A DNA stretch of 63,270 nucleotides from Phycisphaerales bacterium. GTDB lineage: Bacteria; Planctomycetota; Phycisphaerae; Phycisphaerales; UBA1924. The stretch covers positions 1 through 63,270 of the forward strand of contig JANQQZ010000044.1 in NCBI GenBank assembly GCA_028284805.1, read 5' to 3'. Shown one piece after another: positions 20,001 to 31,569 of the stretch (positions within the stretch are counted from its first letter, which is position 1; every line of letters starts with the position of its first letter). Below the pieces are notes generated by a model, which did no database searches, was not told the origin of the DNA, and saw nothing but the letters and a program-made list of their open reading frames with translations. A program made the position numbers and the translations under genes.

Positions 20001-21251
20001 CGCGCCGCTAAGGTCAGCGTCGGTCAGGTTCGCGTTGGTCAGGTCAGTGCCAATCAGCTCCGCGCCCTGCATTTGGGCACCGATCAGGCTGCTCCGCAAG
20101 TCCACGCCGTTGCCGGTCGCCCCCTGGAAGTTGGCCCCATCCAGCACGGTATCCCGGAAATCCGCAGCTCCAAGCTGCTGGCCAGCGAAGTTCCATCCGG
20201 TGAGATCGTTGTCGGACAGGGTGACATCCTGAAGCATGCCAGCCTGATAGCTCGCGGTGCTGTAGATCTGCTCCGGGGTCAGGCCTGCGGCAACCGAGTT
20301 CCTGAAGTTCGCGCCAACGATCACCGCCGAGGTGAAATCGGTGCCGTCCAACTGGTTGCCGCGGACCTGCGCTCCGGTCAGGTCGGCGTTGTTCAGGTTA
20401 GCGTTGGTCAGGTCGGAGATATTGATGATTGCTCCGGCGAGCATCTGCCCAGAAAGATCCCAGCCCGAGAGGTCGTTGTTCGTGAGATTGACAGCTCCCA
20501 GCACGCCGTTCTGATAGCTGGCGGTGCTGTAGAACTGCTCCCGTGTGAACCCTCTCGACGTGACTTCCTGGAGGGTGGCGTTCGTGATGATCGCATCTGT
20601 GAAGTCAGCGCCGGCCATCGTGCTCGAAGAGAACCCGCTGGATGAGAGATCCGCGCCACGGAAATCGACGTTGGTGAGGTCTGCGAACGAGAAGCCGGCG
20701 CGTATCGAGGCACCGGAGAAGCTGGCGCCGGCGAGTCTCGCGCTGAGGAAACTTGCAAACTCGATATCTGCGCCTCGGAAGTCAGCGCCAGTCAGATTGG
20801 CGGACTCAAACTCGACATCACTGCCAGTCACGCCGCGGAAGTCCGCGTTGTTGAGTATCGCATCTTCGAAATCGGCGTCGCGGATATTGCTGTTGGTGAA
20901 GAACGCTGACGAGGCGTTCATCCTCTGAAACCGCACGTTGGTGAGCACCGAGCCCGAGAGATCCGCGTTGAGAAGTGTCGCGTCGTCGAACAGCGACCCG
21001 TTGAGATCGAACCCGCTGAGCCAGGCCTGTGTCAGATCCAGATCGCGGTAGGACATGAACGGCAGGGGCTCGATGCCAGCCCCGTCGGGCGCGAGGATGG
21101 ACGAGGGGCGGCGGCCGAGTTCCGGGTTGTCGGGGTCGATGAACTCCCACTGGAAGATCTGCCCGCCTGCAACGGTGGTGCCGCTGAGCGCTATGAGGGC
21201 AAAGGCGAAGGTGCAGAGAGGCTTCGCGTGACCGATCGCAAAAATGGACAT
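17052..21251 (-). CDS. Giant secreted pentapeptide-repeat protein with PEP-CTERM-like tail
   Basis: 1399 residues. A signal peptide (about 1-29) is followed by a long right-handed pentapeptide-repeat region (about 70-1220) of A(D/N)Lxx/F units such as LTGADF and NANLTD. The repeats are divided by nine copies of a module YSTASYQ-x3-L-x6-NDLSGWxFxGQ, starting at residues 241, 330, 495, 584, 713, 802, 930, 1016 and 1106. A beta-rich domain (about 1225-1370) and a tail with PAPG, a hydrophobic helix and RRRRG follow; that tail resembles PEP-CTERM sorting signals. The product is probably exported and surface-anchored. No enzymatic motif is visible. GGGGG lies close before the ATG. Codon use looks less GC-biased than in neighbouring genes, as expected for a repeat protein. 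Confidence 0.9.
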   Translation of the reverse strand: MSIFAIGHAKPLCTFAFALIALSGTTVAGGQIFQWEFIDPDNPELGRRPSSILAPDGAGIEPLPFMSYRDLDLTQAWLSGFDLNGSLFDDATLLNADLSGSVLTNVRFQRMNASSAFFTNSNIRDADFEDAILNNADFRGVTGSDVEFESANLTGADFRGADIEFASFLSARLAGASFSGASIRAGFSFADLTNVDFRGADLSSSGFSSSTMAGADFTDAIITNATLQEVTSRGFTREQFYSTASYQNGVLGAVNLTNNDLSGWDLSGQMLAGAIINISDLTNANLNNADLTGAQVRGNQLDGTDFTSAVIVGANFRNSVAAGLTPEQIYSTASYQAGMLQDVTLSDNDLTGWNFAGQQLGAADFRDTVLDGANFQGATGNGVDLRSSLIGAQMQGAELIGTDLTNANLTDADLSGANLHQSGFRSGQLIRTNLSDATLTNIDFRSAQLFAADLSGADLSGSSFLGATLGFADLSNAIVTGAVFDSTNLSESQLSSTASYQAGSLERIRLSGNDLSGWSFAGQNLEEARFRNSDLTGADLSNANLTDVEFSSTLLADADFDGATITGADLSDVTAGGFTAEQLYSTANYQKCQLQNLDLSSNDMTGWDYSGVNVSSSDFEFSILNGAVFDGANLTRADFERASMAGASFEGATLERTILTRVDLTNAVFRDANLTDAVLAGAPLSGADFSGAIIHATRLDGTTDQGFTEAQLASTASYQAGDLREIFLRNNDLDGWNFASQNLERSDFVFASLQGADFSGANLHRANLQSTQLTGADFSGADVSWASLSSTTSGGFTAEQLYSTSSYQSGDLERVGLAGNDLAGWNFNGQNMQRAFIENSTADNASFRGADLSEARFAGTSLQSADFTGANLTDAGPFGGLDDTNFTNANLSGAQLRGVRDTTILTGAQVQRADFIGSVSAGGLTTAQLYSTASYQQGDLTGILLSGNDLRTWDFSNISMPGAALVQSSLGDFSGADLTNANMSEASYTAADMTGAIIEGADLSDSFAVNFRDAITSTASYQNGQMDGVNLSGNSLLFWDLSDISLRGASFDDANISGVPFTNSDLTGASFEGRVQWGTADLTDAIIKGASFAGQTARGLTEEQVASTASYKQGDLTGINFRANTFIGWDLAGQDFTGGNLVFVNFGQADLTDVVAQAMDFTDATFFETLATGADFRGSAFTGANRFEDTDVWGANLADTAFNAVEIEADHIGFADLRGSVGLNVVGVSRNTIPSDGRIDRIDVRADETLRLWDREADSDSRRGGVPVIDIVVTDRFELQTESALRVVFEDDQWGTLIRFDGGGDAQVDAVIDGHLLLEFGRGVAPSDLIALDGVSYRLFDWTNADLVGDFASIDYDGIGSFETDQLLTTGVVTYRIPAPGVAGTLAVGILAAARRRRG
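17650..20531 (-). repeat. Nine-copy superrepeat inside the pentapeptide protein
   Basis: On the coding strand each unit opens with codons for (Y/S/A/T)STASYQ or a close variant and continues with a GW-containing turn. Unit starts are spaced 89, 165, 89, 129, 89, 128, 86 and 90 residues apart, so most units are about 89 or 128 residues. The copies are diverged at DNA level, which points to an old expansion and not a recent tandem duplication. Confidence 0.8.
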
Positions 21252-21786
21252 CGGTATCCCCCGCTAGGTGTAGCTATACCCTGGTCCAGAAACTGATCCG
21301 TGTATGCAAGATGCCCGCGCTACGGGGAATAGCAAGACAAATCTGGGTTGTACACTGCTATCTGCTGCCAGAAGGGGACCAAAGTTGGGTCCACGCGAGC
21401 AACACGTTCGCTGGAGGAGAACCCTGGGCTGGATTCGAATGCTGGCCCCTAGAGAAGTGTCTTCAGCGGCAACAGCTGACTGGTAGCGAGTTCTCTGCGG
21501 TCAGCATCGAGCATCTACTTCAATGTCTAGATGCGGCCCGAGATATCCGGGCCGTCCATTGCGGACACAAAGCTGCCGTTGCAAGTCCTCCGCCTCCACT
21601 GACGCCTCGACCATTGTCATCAGCACCACGCGGACGGCTTCGGGTAGGCAGGGCCACGCCTTAGGACGCATCGGATTCGGTGGTCTGCGAGGGCTTGGTG
21701 CAGCCTGTTGTGTACAACGGTGTCACCTCGATCGGCAAATCGATGTGCTGAGCGTCTACGCGCTCATTCTCGTTGGCCGACCGCGG
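21252..21786. other. Gene-free stretch between the pentapeptide gene and ppc
   Basis: Open frames here are short, have no start with a ribosome site and resemble no family I know. A near-palindrome GGTGTAGCTATACC (21267-21280) lies just upstream of the pentapeptide gene and contains a TATA-like core, so it may belong to that gene's promoter. Nothing else is recognised before the tRNA-like remnant at 21787. Confidence 0.4.
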
Positions 21787-21829
21787 ACTTCGTATCAGAA
21801 CGTTGAGGGTTTGAATGCCTGCGCCCGTA
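21787..21829 (+). pseudogene. Remnant of the 3' half of a tRNA-Arg-like gene
   Basis: This 43-base stretch aligns without gaps to the 3' half of the tRNA-Arg at 16735-16777, with 34 identical positions by hand count. It retains the TTGAGGGTTTGAAT T-arm region and the GCGCCCGT acceptor strand. No matching 5' acceptor strand is found upstream and the T-stem pairing is damaged, so it is unlikely to be functional. It may be a decayed duplicate or the scar of an integration event at a tRNA gene. Confidence 0.55.
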
Positions 21830-21920
21830 CCTCAGATCATCCACAGGACCGGCTGGTGAAACCGCATGTCCCGTGCACAGGTGCACCACGCGACCGCTAC
21901 GCTTCTCGCGGGAGGTCGCG

Positions 21921-24629
<2,709 letters not shown>

Positions 24630-24706
24630 CCGCAGAACGTCCGCGGCCCCGGCGATTGAATCCGGCATAACCTGTGCCTCCAGAGTTCCGACCACGGAGG
24701 ACCACG

Positions 24707-27073
24707 ATGCCCAGGACCGCTGCCTTCCCGCTCAACACAACCACGCTCGGCCTCAGCCTGCTGCTCGCTGCCGGGACGATCCTCCCCGCGTGCGCCCAGA
24801 CACACACCGCAACACCGAGCGTCGAGCGTGAGACTCCGACCGGCGTCGTCGCACGCCCGGACGGGCCCGGCACACCGCAGCTCACCGAGGCGCAGTGGCA
24901 GCGGGTCGAGTCACTGCTCGACGAGATGACCGTCCGCCAGAAGGCTGGTCAGATGCTCCAAGTCACGCTCGGCGCGATGTGCGCCGAACCCGCCTCGGCG
25001 ACCACCCCCCCCGTGCTCGATCCGGAAGCGGCACGGCGCGTGCTCGTCGAGTACGGCGCGGGCTCGATCCTCAACGCCGCCTGGATCACCATGCCTCCCG
25101 AGGCCTGGGTCGACATCGTGGGTGAGCTGCAGCGCATCGCGACCGAGGAGACGCCGCACGGCATCCCGCTGCTCTACGGCATCGACTCCGTCCACGGCGC
25201 GAACTACATCACCGGCGCGACGCTCTTCCCGCACAATCTGACGCTTGGCGCGACGTGGAACCCTGAGCTCGCTCGGGCTTCGGGTGCCGTTGCCGCCGCC
25301 GACAGCCGCGCGGTCGGGCTGGCGTGGAACTTCGCACCTGTCGCGGACGTGGCGCGGATGCCCGCCTGGTCGCGCGTGTTCGAGACCTTCGGCGAGGACC
25401 CGCACCTCGCGGGGGAGATGGTCGCCGCCGCGATCGAGGGGATGCAGGGCGACGACGTGTCCGCCGACACCGCGGTTGCCGCAACCGCGAAGCACTTCCT
25501 GGGCTACTCGGATCCCCGCTCTGGGCGTGACCGCACGCCCGCGATCATCAGCACGCCCGATCTGCACGAGACGTTCCTTCCGCCGTTCGAGGCCGCGTTC
25601 GACGTGGACGTCCGCACGATCATGATCAACTCTGGCGAGGTCAACGGTGTGCCCGTGCACGCTGATCAGCGGATCCTGACCGATCTGCTCCGTGATGAGA
25701 TGGGCTTCGGCGGGGTGGCAGTCACAGACTGGCAGGACATCATCAAGCTCGTTGAATTTCACTTCGTCGCCGAGGATGAGCGCGAGGCGACGTACCTTGC
25801 CGTCAACGCCGGCATCGATGTCGCGATGACACCCGAGACGACCGACTTCGTGGACCATGTCGTCTCGCTCGTCGAGGAGGGGCGGCTGACCGAGGAGCGT
25901 ATCGACGAGTCCGTCCGGCGCATCCTCGCGCTCAAGATGGAGCTGGGCCTGTTCGATCGCCCGATGCCCGACGACACGGCCCGCGACGCGATCGGGTCGG
26001 ACGAGTCCGTCGCGATCAGCCTCGACGCCGCCCGCGAGGGGATCACCCTGCTCCGCAACCGCAACGGCGTGCTGCCCTTGGACGGCGACGCCCGGATCCT
26101 GGTGACCGGGCCCGCGTCGGACGACCTGATGAGCCTGCTGGGCTCATGGTCGTACAGCTGGCAGGGCAACGAGCCCGACCTCATCCCCGAGTCCCCCACG
26201 ATCGTCGAGGCTCTTGCCGAAAGGTTCGGGTCGGATGGTGTCGACCATCTGCCCGTCGACGGGTTCGAGACCGCCGTCGAGGCCTCGGCTGTTCAGAACG
26301 CCGCGGCGAACGCCGATGTCATCGTGCTTTGTCTCGGCGAGCCGCCTTCGACCGAGATGCCGGGCAACATCAACGATCTGACCATCTCCGCGTCGCAGAT
26401 CGACCTCGCTCGCGCCGCGGCGGCAACGGGCAAGCCCGTGATCGCGGTGCTCGTGACGAACCGTCCGCGTCTCATCACGCCTTTCGAGGCCGACCTCGAT
26501 GGCGTGCTCTGGGCCGGTCAGCCCGGCCCGCTCGGCCCGCAGGCGTTCGCCGAGATCCTCGCGGGCGACGTGAACCCCAGCGGGCGACTGCCGTTTACGT
26601 ACCCGCGCCACGCCCACGGCCTGCTCACCTACGACCACAAGCACACCGACAAGTTCGGCCCCGACTCAGCCCCCTCGGGCGGGTTCGAGCCGCTCTTCCC
26701 GTTCGGTGCAGGGATCGGGTACACCACCTTCAACTACGACGCGCTCGAGGTTTCGGTCCCGACGATCACCGAGACGGGGCCCGCCGGGGATGTTGAGGTC
26801 AGCCTGACCGTGACCAATACGGGCGATCGTGAGGGCGCCGACGTCGTGCAGGTGTACGTCTCGGACCACGTCGCGAGCGTCACACCCCGTGTGCAGCGCC
26901 TCCAGGCGTTCACCAAGCTGACGCTGGCGGCAGGCGAGACCGAATCGGTCACCCTTTCGCTGCCGCCCGAGGCGTTTACGATGATCGACCGCGACGGGAG
27001 CCGGGTCTTCGAGCCTGGTGTCTTCACCGTCCGGGTCGGCGATGAGTCGCAGGAACTCGAGCTCCGTCCGTGA
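24707..27073 (+). CDS. Exported glycoside hydrolase family 3 (beta-glucosidase-type)
   Basis: 788 residues from the ATG at 24707, with GGAGG six to seven bases before it. The N-terminal signal ends in ILPAC, a possible lipoprotein cleavage site. The GH3 N-terminal barrel contains AKHFLGYSDPRSGRDRTP and the nucleophile block GGVAVTDWQD. A C-terminal alpha/beta domain (GITLLRNRNGVLPLDG, GRLPFTYPR) and a fibronectin-III-like domain (VSLTVTNTGDREGADVVQVY) complete it. It likely removes beta-linked glucose or related sugars outside the cytoplasm; exact specificity is not readable. It is convergent with the RND pump gene. Confidence 0.93.
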   Translation: MPRTAAFPLNTTTLGLSLLLAAGTILPACAQTHTATPSVERETPTGVVARPDGPGTPQLTEAQWQRVESLLDEMTVRQKAGQMLQVTLGAMCAEPASATTPPVLDPEAARRVLVEYGAGSILNAAWITMPPEAWVDIVGELQRIATEETPHGIPLLYGIDSVHGANYITGATLFPHNLTLGATWNPELARASGAVAAADSRAVGLAWNFAPVADVARMPAWSRVFETFGEDPHLAGEMVAAAIEGMQGDDVSADTAVAATAKHFLGYSDPRSGRDRTPAIISTPDLHETFLPPFEAAFDVDVRTIMINSGEVNGVPVHADQRILTDLLRDEMGFGGVAVTDWQDIIKLVEFHFVAEDEREATYLAVNAGIDVAMTPETTDFVDHVVSLVEEGRLTEERIDESVRRILALKMELGLFDRPMPDDTARDAIGSDESVAISLDAAREGITLLRNRNGVLPLDGDARILVTGPASDDLMSLLGSWSYSWQGNEPDLIPESPTIVEALAERFGSDGVDHLPVDGFETAVEASAVQNAAANADVIVLCLGEPPSTEMPGNINDLTISASQIDLARAAAATGKPVIAVLVTNRPRLITPFEADLDGVLWAGQPGPLGPQAFAEILAGDVNPSGRLPFTYPRHAHGLLTYDHKHTDKFGPDSAPSGGFEPLFPFGAGIGYTTFNYDALEVSVPTITETGPAGDVEVSLTVTNTGDREGADVVQVYVSDHVASVTPRVQRLQAFTKLTLAAGETESVTLSLPPEAFTMIDRDGSRVFEPGVFTVRVGDESQELELRP

Positions 27074-27087
27074 TCCAGAGCGGGTGG

Positions 27088-30000
27088 CTAGCTCTTGATC
27101 CCGCGTAGCCGCTCACTGATTGACTGAATCACGAAGTAGAGCATCGGGACAGTGACCACCGAGACGGCGGTCGCCACGATCATGCCTCCAAAGACGGTCG
27201 TGCCCAGCACCTGGCGGCTTGCAGCGCCGGCGCCCGTCGCGACGAGCAGCGGGATGACGCCCAGGATGAAGCTGAACGCGGTCATGAGCACCGCGCGGAA
27301 GCGGAGCTTGGTCGCCTGGATCGCCGCCTCGCGTACGGGCGAGCCCGCGTCGCGCTGCGCCTTGGCGAACTCGACGATGAGAATGGCGGTCTTGGTCGAG
27401 AGCCCGATCAGCAGCACAAGCCCGATCTGGGTGTAGACGTTGTTGTCGATGCCTCGGAGCATGACCGCCGCGACCGCGCCGAGCAGGGCTGTCGGCACGG
27501 CGAAGCAGACCGAGAGCGGGAGCGTCCAGCTCTCGTACTGCGCTGCGAGCACGAGGTACACCAGCACGATCGAGAACAGGAAGATGACGGCCGTCGAACC
27601 GCTCGCTTTGTCTTCCTGGTAGGAGAGGTCGGTCCACTCGTAGCCGATGGTGGGCGGCAACTGCGACCCTGCAAGCTGGCGGACGGTCTCCATCGCGTCG
27701 CCTGACGCAACACCAGGCGGCGTGAAGCCGTTGATCTTGGCCGATGGGTAGATGTTGTGATGGGTCACGATCTGCGGGCCCAGGGCCTCTTGGATGCTGA
27801 CGATCGCACCGAGCGGGACCATCCCCCCCGATGCGTTGCGGACGTCGAGCCGCAGGATGTCCTCGGGCGTGGCGCGGAACGGTGCGTCGGCCTGCACCTT
27901 GACCTGGAAGATGCGACCAAACTGGATGAAGTCGTTTGCATATGCCGAGCCGAGATAGGCCTGCAGTGCCCCGAAGACTTCGCCCAGCGGCACGTTGAGC
28001 CGCTGCGCCTGCTCGCGGTCGATGTCGACGAACAGCTGCGGGCTGTTGGCCCGGTAGCTCGAGAACATGGCCGCGATCGTGCTCTGGCCCGATCCGGAGC
28101 GTGTGAACTCGTTGGTCACCTGCTCGAGCGTGCCCAGCCCGACGCCTCCCCGGTCCTGGATCACGAGCGAGACGCCGCCTGCCATGCCCACACCGGGTAG
28201 ACTGGGGGGCTGGAAGCCGACGACGGTGCCTTCCTGGATCTGGCTGAGCCCGGCGTTGATCTTGCCAACGATCGCACGCTGGCTCAGTTCTGGCCCGGGT
28301 CGGTCATCCCAGGTATCAAAGGTGACGAACAGCGCGCCCTTGTTCGAGCCGGCCGAGTTGTCGATGAGCGAGAACCCGCTGATGCCCAGCGCGCCGTCCA
28401 CTCCCGGAGTCGATCGAGCGATCTCGCTCGCATGCGCAACAACCTTGCGGGTCCGCTCCAGCGATGCCCCTTCGGGCAGCTGCACGTTGATGACGGTGTA
28501 GCCCTCGTCCTCCTGCGGCACAAAGCCGGTCGGGAGCTGCGCGAACCCAAACACAGACACCGCTACCAGCCCGATGAACACGACGAGCCCGATGACGGAC
28601 AGCCGTATCGCTCTGGACACGACGCTACCGAGGGAGGCGGTGGTGGACTCGAGCACACGGTTGAAGAGACGGAACGGCGCGAGCGGTTTCGTGGGCTTGC
28701 CCAGCAGGATGCCGCAGAGCGCCGGGCTGAGCGTGAGCGCGTTGATGCTGCTGAACACGGTCGCGATCGAGATGGTCACAGCGAACTGGCTGAACAGCTG
28801 CCCGACGATGCCCCCCATGAAGATCGTGGGCACGAAGACCGCCAGCAGCACAAGCGTCGTCGCGACAACGGGCCCGGTGACCTCCTGCATCGACTTCACC
28901 GCGGCTTCCTTCGCGGACAACCCTTCTTCCTCGATCAGGCGGGTCGTGTTCTCGACGACGACGATCGCGTCGTCGACCACGATGCCGATCACGAGCACCA
29001 GCCCGAACATCGTCAGCTGGTTGATGGAGAAGCCCAGCAGGGCCATCACCGCGAAGGTACCGATCAGCGAGACCGGGATCGTGACGACGGGCACCAGTGT
29101 CGCACGGAGGTTCTGGAGGAAGATGTAGACCGTGATCACAACCAAAGCCAGCGTGATGAACAGCGTCGTGACGACCTCACGGATCGAGGAGCGCACGACC
29201 AGCGTGTTGTCGTAGTGGACCTTGTACGCGAGCGAATCGCCGTAGGTGACTCTGAAGGTCTCGGCGAGCCGCTCGAGCGTGGTGTTGACGCCATCGGCGA
29301 CCTCGATCGCGTTTGCGCCCGGGAGCTGGTAGACGCCCAGGGCCGCGGTCTGCTGCCCGTTGAAGGTCGAGTCGAGGTCGTAGGTCTGGCTCCCGAGCTC
29401 TACGCGTGCGATGTCGCGCAGGTAGACCAGCTGACCCTCTTCGCCGATCTTCACCACGATGTTCTCGAACTGTTCCGGCTCGCTGAACCGTCCGCTGGTG
29501 TTCACCGTGAACTGGAATGCCTGCTCATCAGGGATCGGCGGCGCGCCGACTTTCCCCGCCGCGACCTCGACGTTCTGTGCCTGCACCGCCGCGACGACGT
29601 CGCCCGCCGTGAGCCCCCGGCTCTTGAGCAGGTTCGGGTCGAGCCAGATCCGCATGCCGAACTCACCCGTCCCGAACGTGCGCACGTCGCCCACACCCGG
29701 GACGCGTTTGATCTCGTCCTCGATGTTCAGCTTCACGAAGTTGTGCAGGAAGCTGGAGTCGAGCGAATCGTCGGGGCTGTAGAACGCGATGAACAGCGTG
29801 ATCTCGGGCGACTGCTTCTTGACGGTCACGCCCTGGCGGCGGACCTCCTCGGGCAGGCTCGTCTCGGCCGTGCTGACTCGGTTCTGGACGAGCACGTTGG
29901 CGGTGTCGAGGTCCGTCCCGACCTCGAAAACGATCGTCAGACTCATCGAGCCGTCGGACGAGCTGACGCTCGACATGTACGCCATGCCCTCGACGCCGTT

Positions 30001-30210
30001 CACCTCCTGCTCGATGGGCGTCGCGACGGTCTCTGCGACCGTAACCGCGTTCGCACCGGGATAGACCGCGCTGACCTGGATCGTGGGCGGCGAGATCTGG
30101 GGGTATCGGCTGATGGGCAGCGTCACCAGTGCTACCGCTCCGAGCAGCACGATCACGATCGATACCACAGCCGCGAAGACCGGCCGGTAGATGAAGAACC
30201 GGCTGATCAT
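27088..30210 (-). CDS. RND-family efflux pump, inner-membrane transporter (AcrB/MexB type, HAE1)
   Basis: 1040 residues with the usual pattern of one helix, a large periplasmic loop, a bundle of helices, a second large loop and a second bundle. The N-terminus is typical (MISRFFIYRPVFAAVVSI). The proton-relay aspartates stand in IGIVVDDAIVVVENTTR. Other family blocks are GVEGMAYMSS and VIGFQPP-like pore-domain segments. It exports drugs, detergents or other hydrophobic compounds using the proton gradient, together with the adaptor encoded just upstream. No outer-membrane TolC-like partner is in the window. The start overlaps the adaptor stop by four bases. Confidence 0.95.
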   Translation of the reverse strand: MISRFFIYRPVFAAVVSIVIVLLGAVALVTLPISRYPQISPPTIQVSAVYPGANAVTVAETVATPIEQEVNGVEGMAYMSSVSSSDGSMSLTIVFEVGTDLDTANVLVQNRVSTAETSLPEEVRRQGVTVKKQSPEITLFIAFYSPDDSLDSSFLHNFVKLNIEDEIKRVPGVGDVRTFGTGEFGMRIWLDPNLLKSRGLTAGDVVAAVQAQNVEVAAGKVGAPPIPDEQAFQFTVNTSGRFSEPEQFENIVVKIGEEGQLVYLRDIARVELGSQTYDLDSTFNGQQTAALGVYQLPGANAIEVADGVNTTLERLAETFRVTYGDSLAYKVHYDNTLVVRSSIREVVTTLFITLALVVITVYIFLQNLRATLVPVVTIPVSLIGTFAVMALLGFSINQLTMFGLVLVIGIVVDDAIVVVENTTRLIEEEGLSAKEAAVKSMQEVTGPVVATTLVLLAVFVPTIFMGGIVGQLFSQFAVTISIATVFSSINALTLSPALCGILLGKPTKPLAPFRLFNRVLESTTASLGSVVSRAIRLSVIGLVVFIGLVAVSVFGFAQLPTGFVPQEDEGYTVINVQLPEGASLERTRKVVAHASEIARSTPGVDGALGISGFSLIDNSAGSNKGALFVTFDTWDDRPGPELSQRAIVGKINAGLSQIQEGTVVGFQPPSLPGVGMAGGVSLVIQDRGGVGLGTLEQVTNEFTRSGSGQSTIAAMFSSYRANSPQLFVDIDREQAQRLNVPLGEVFGALQAYLGSAYANDFIQFGRIFQVKVQADAPFRATPEDILRLDVRNASGGMVPLGAIVSIQEALGPQIVTHHNIYPSAKINGFTPPGVASGDAMETVRQLAGSQLPPTIGYEWTDLSYQEDKASGSTAVIFLFSIVLVYLVLAAQYESWTLPLSVCFAVPTALLGAVAAVMLRGIDNNVYTQIGLVLLIGLSTKTAILIVEFAKAQRDAGSPVREAAIQATKLRFRAVLMTAFSFILGVIPLLVATGAGAASRQVLGTTVFGGMIVATAVSVVTVPMLYFVIQSISERLRGIKS

Positions 30211-31424
30211 GACGCGCCGTCCTCATCGGCTGCGGGCTGCGATTCGGGGGCAGCCTGCGGGGTCGCCTGAGACGCCCCGGCTGGCTGTGGGTTCACGACG
30301 GCACCGGGGAAGGCCCGTTGCAGCCCGTTGACGATCACTCGGTCTTCCGCGTTCAGACCCGATGTCACGATCCGGTTCGCGCCGACTGTCTGCGCGATCT
30401 CGACGGCACGGCGCTCCACCGTGTTGCCCTCCCCGACCACGAGCACGAAGATGCCCGCGAGGTCGCGCTGCACCACCGTGTCGGGCACCAGCAGCTGCTC
30501 TCCGGTGATGTCGGGCACGAGCAGCCTGACAAACATGCCCGGATAGAGCGCGCCGTCGGGGTTCGGGAATTCGGCACGCCCCTGGATGGTGCCCGTCGTC
30601 GGATCGAGTTCGGTCTCAGCGAAGTTGAATCGCCCCGTCAGCGGGTACTGCACTCCGTCGGCGGTCTCAAGGATCACGTCCGGCGAGGGGTGATCGACTT
30701 GGCGTTCGGGCCTCCGGCCCATCTCCTCGACGAACTCGAGCAGCTCACGCTCCGAGAAATCAACGTAGGCGTACATCGGATCGTCGCGAACGATCGTGGT
30801 CAGCAGCGTCGGCTGGACGCCCCCCACCAGGTTGCCCTCCGAGATCAGAGAGCGAGAGGCTCGTCCGGTCAGCGGGGCTCGGATCACGGTGTAGCCCAGA
30901 TCGATCTGCGCCGCCTCGACGTCCGCCTGGGCTGCGAGAACCGCGGCCTCGGCGACCGCGAGTTCTGCCTCACGCTCGATCAGCTCGAGCGAGTTCACCG
31001 CCTGCTGATCGAACGCCGCCTGGGTGCGATCCCGGACCGCCGCTGCCAGGTCACGCGAGGCCTCCGCCTGCGCGAGCGACGCGTCGGCCGCGTTCAGCTT
31101 CGCCTCGAAGGGCTCTGGCTCGATGGTGAAGAGCACCTGCCCGGGCTCGTCCCCAGCGGGCCCCTTGACAAGGTCTCCATCAACGAACTCGACCGTCCGC
31201 AGGAAGCCCTGCACACGCGCCCGCACGTCGACCGTGCTCTCGGCATCGAGCCGACCCGTGAACTCCTCGTAGGTCGTGACTTGCTCCATGATGGGCGGCG
31301 CGACCGTAACCACGGGCGGGGGCGGGGGCTCGAACGCCGGCTGCTCGCGGCACCCAACAACGGTGCAGGCGAGCGTCGCGATCGCAACCGCAGCAGTCCA
31401 TCCTTCTCGACGGGGCACGTGCAT
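30207..31424 (-). CDS. RND efflux periplasmic adaptor (membrane fusion protein, AcrA type)
   Basis: 405 residues with a lipoprotein signal (TLACTVVGCREQ). A lipoyl/barrel-sandwich half (VDVRARVQGFLRTVEFVDGDLVKG), an alpha-helical hairpin rich in Ala/Glu (about residues 105-165), the second lipoyl half (YTVIRAPLTGRASRSLISEGNLV), a beta-barrel and a membrane-proximal domain follow. It bridges the RND pump to an outer-membrane channel. GGAGG lies seven bases before the ATG. It forms a two-gene operon with the pump (ATGA overlap). The C-terminus is Ala/Gln/Pro-rich and of low complexity. Confidence 0.93.
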   Translation of the reverse strand: MHVPRREGWTAAVAIATLACTVVGCREQPAFEPPPPPVVTVAPPIMEQVTTYEEFTGRLDAESTVDVRARVQGFLRTVEFVDGDLVKGPAGDEPGQVLFTIEPEPFEAKLNAADASLAQAEASRDLAAAVRDRTQAAFDQQAVNSLELIEREAELAVAEAAVLAAQADVEAAQIDLGYTVIRAPLTGRASRSLISEGNLVGGVQPTLLTTIVRDDPMYAYVDFSERELLEFVEEMGRRPERQVDHPSPDVILETADGVQYPLTGRFNFAETELDPTTGTIQGRAEFPNPDGALYPGMFVRLLVPDITGEQLLVPDTVVQRDLAGIFVLVVGEGNTVERRAVEIAQTVGANRIVTSGLNAEDRVIVNGLQRAFPGAVVNPQPAGASQATPQAAPESQPAADEDGAS

Positions 31425-31503
31425 GGTCCGACCTCCAGTTCACCGCGAGCATAGCCCAAACCCGATCCAGGAGAGCCGCAGCCCATCGCTGCCGCGACAG
31501 AGC

Positions 31504-31539
31504 AAAAAGAAAGCACGCCGCGGATCAGCCGCGGCGTGC
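31504..31539 (-). terminator. Rho-independent terminator after the 31570-32205 gene
   Basis: On the minus strand GCACGCCGCGG-CTGAT-CCGCGGCGTGC forms an 11-bp perfect stem with a 5-base loop, followed by TTTCTTTTT. It lies 30 bp after the stop of the PEP-CTERM gene and upstream of the efflux adaptor gene, so it separates the two transcripts. Confidence 0.9.
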
Positions 31540-31569
31540 GAGGGTTGGATCAAGCTGCTCCGACAGGGA

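Noticed and set aside
17650-20531. The regularly spaced repeat was considered as a CRISPR array
   Set aside because: Repeats are about 260-500 bp apart, diverged and in frame with a protein; there are no identical short repeats or spacers.
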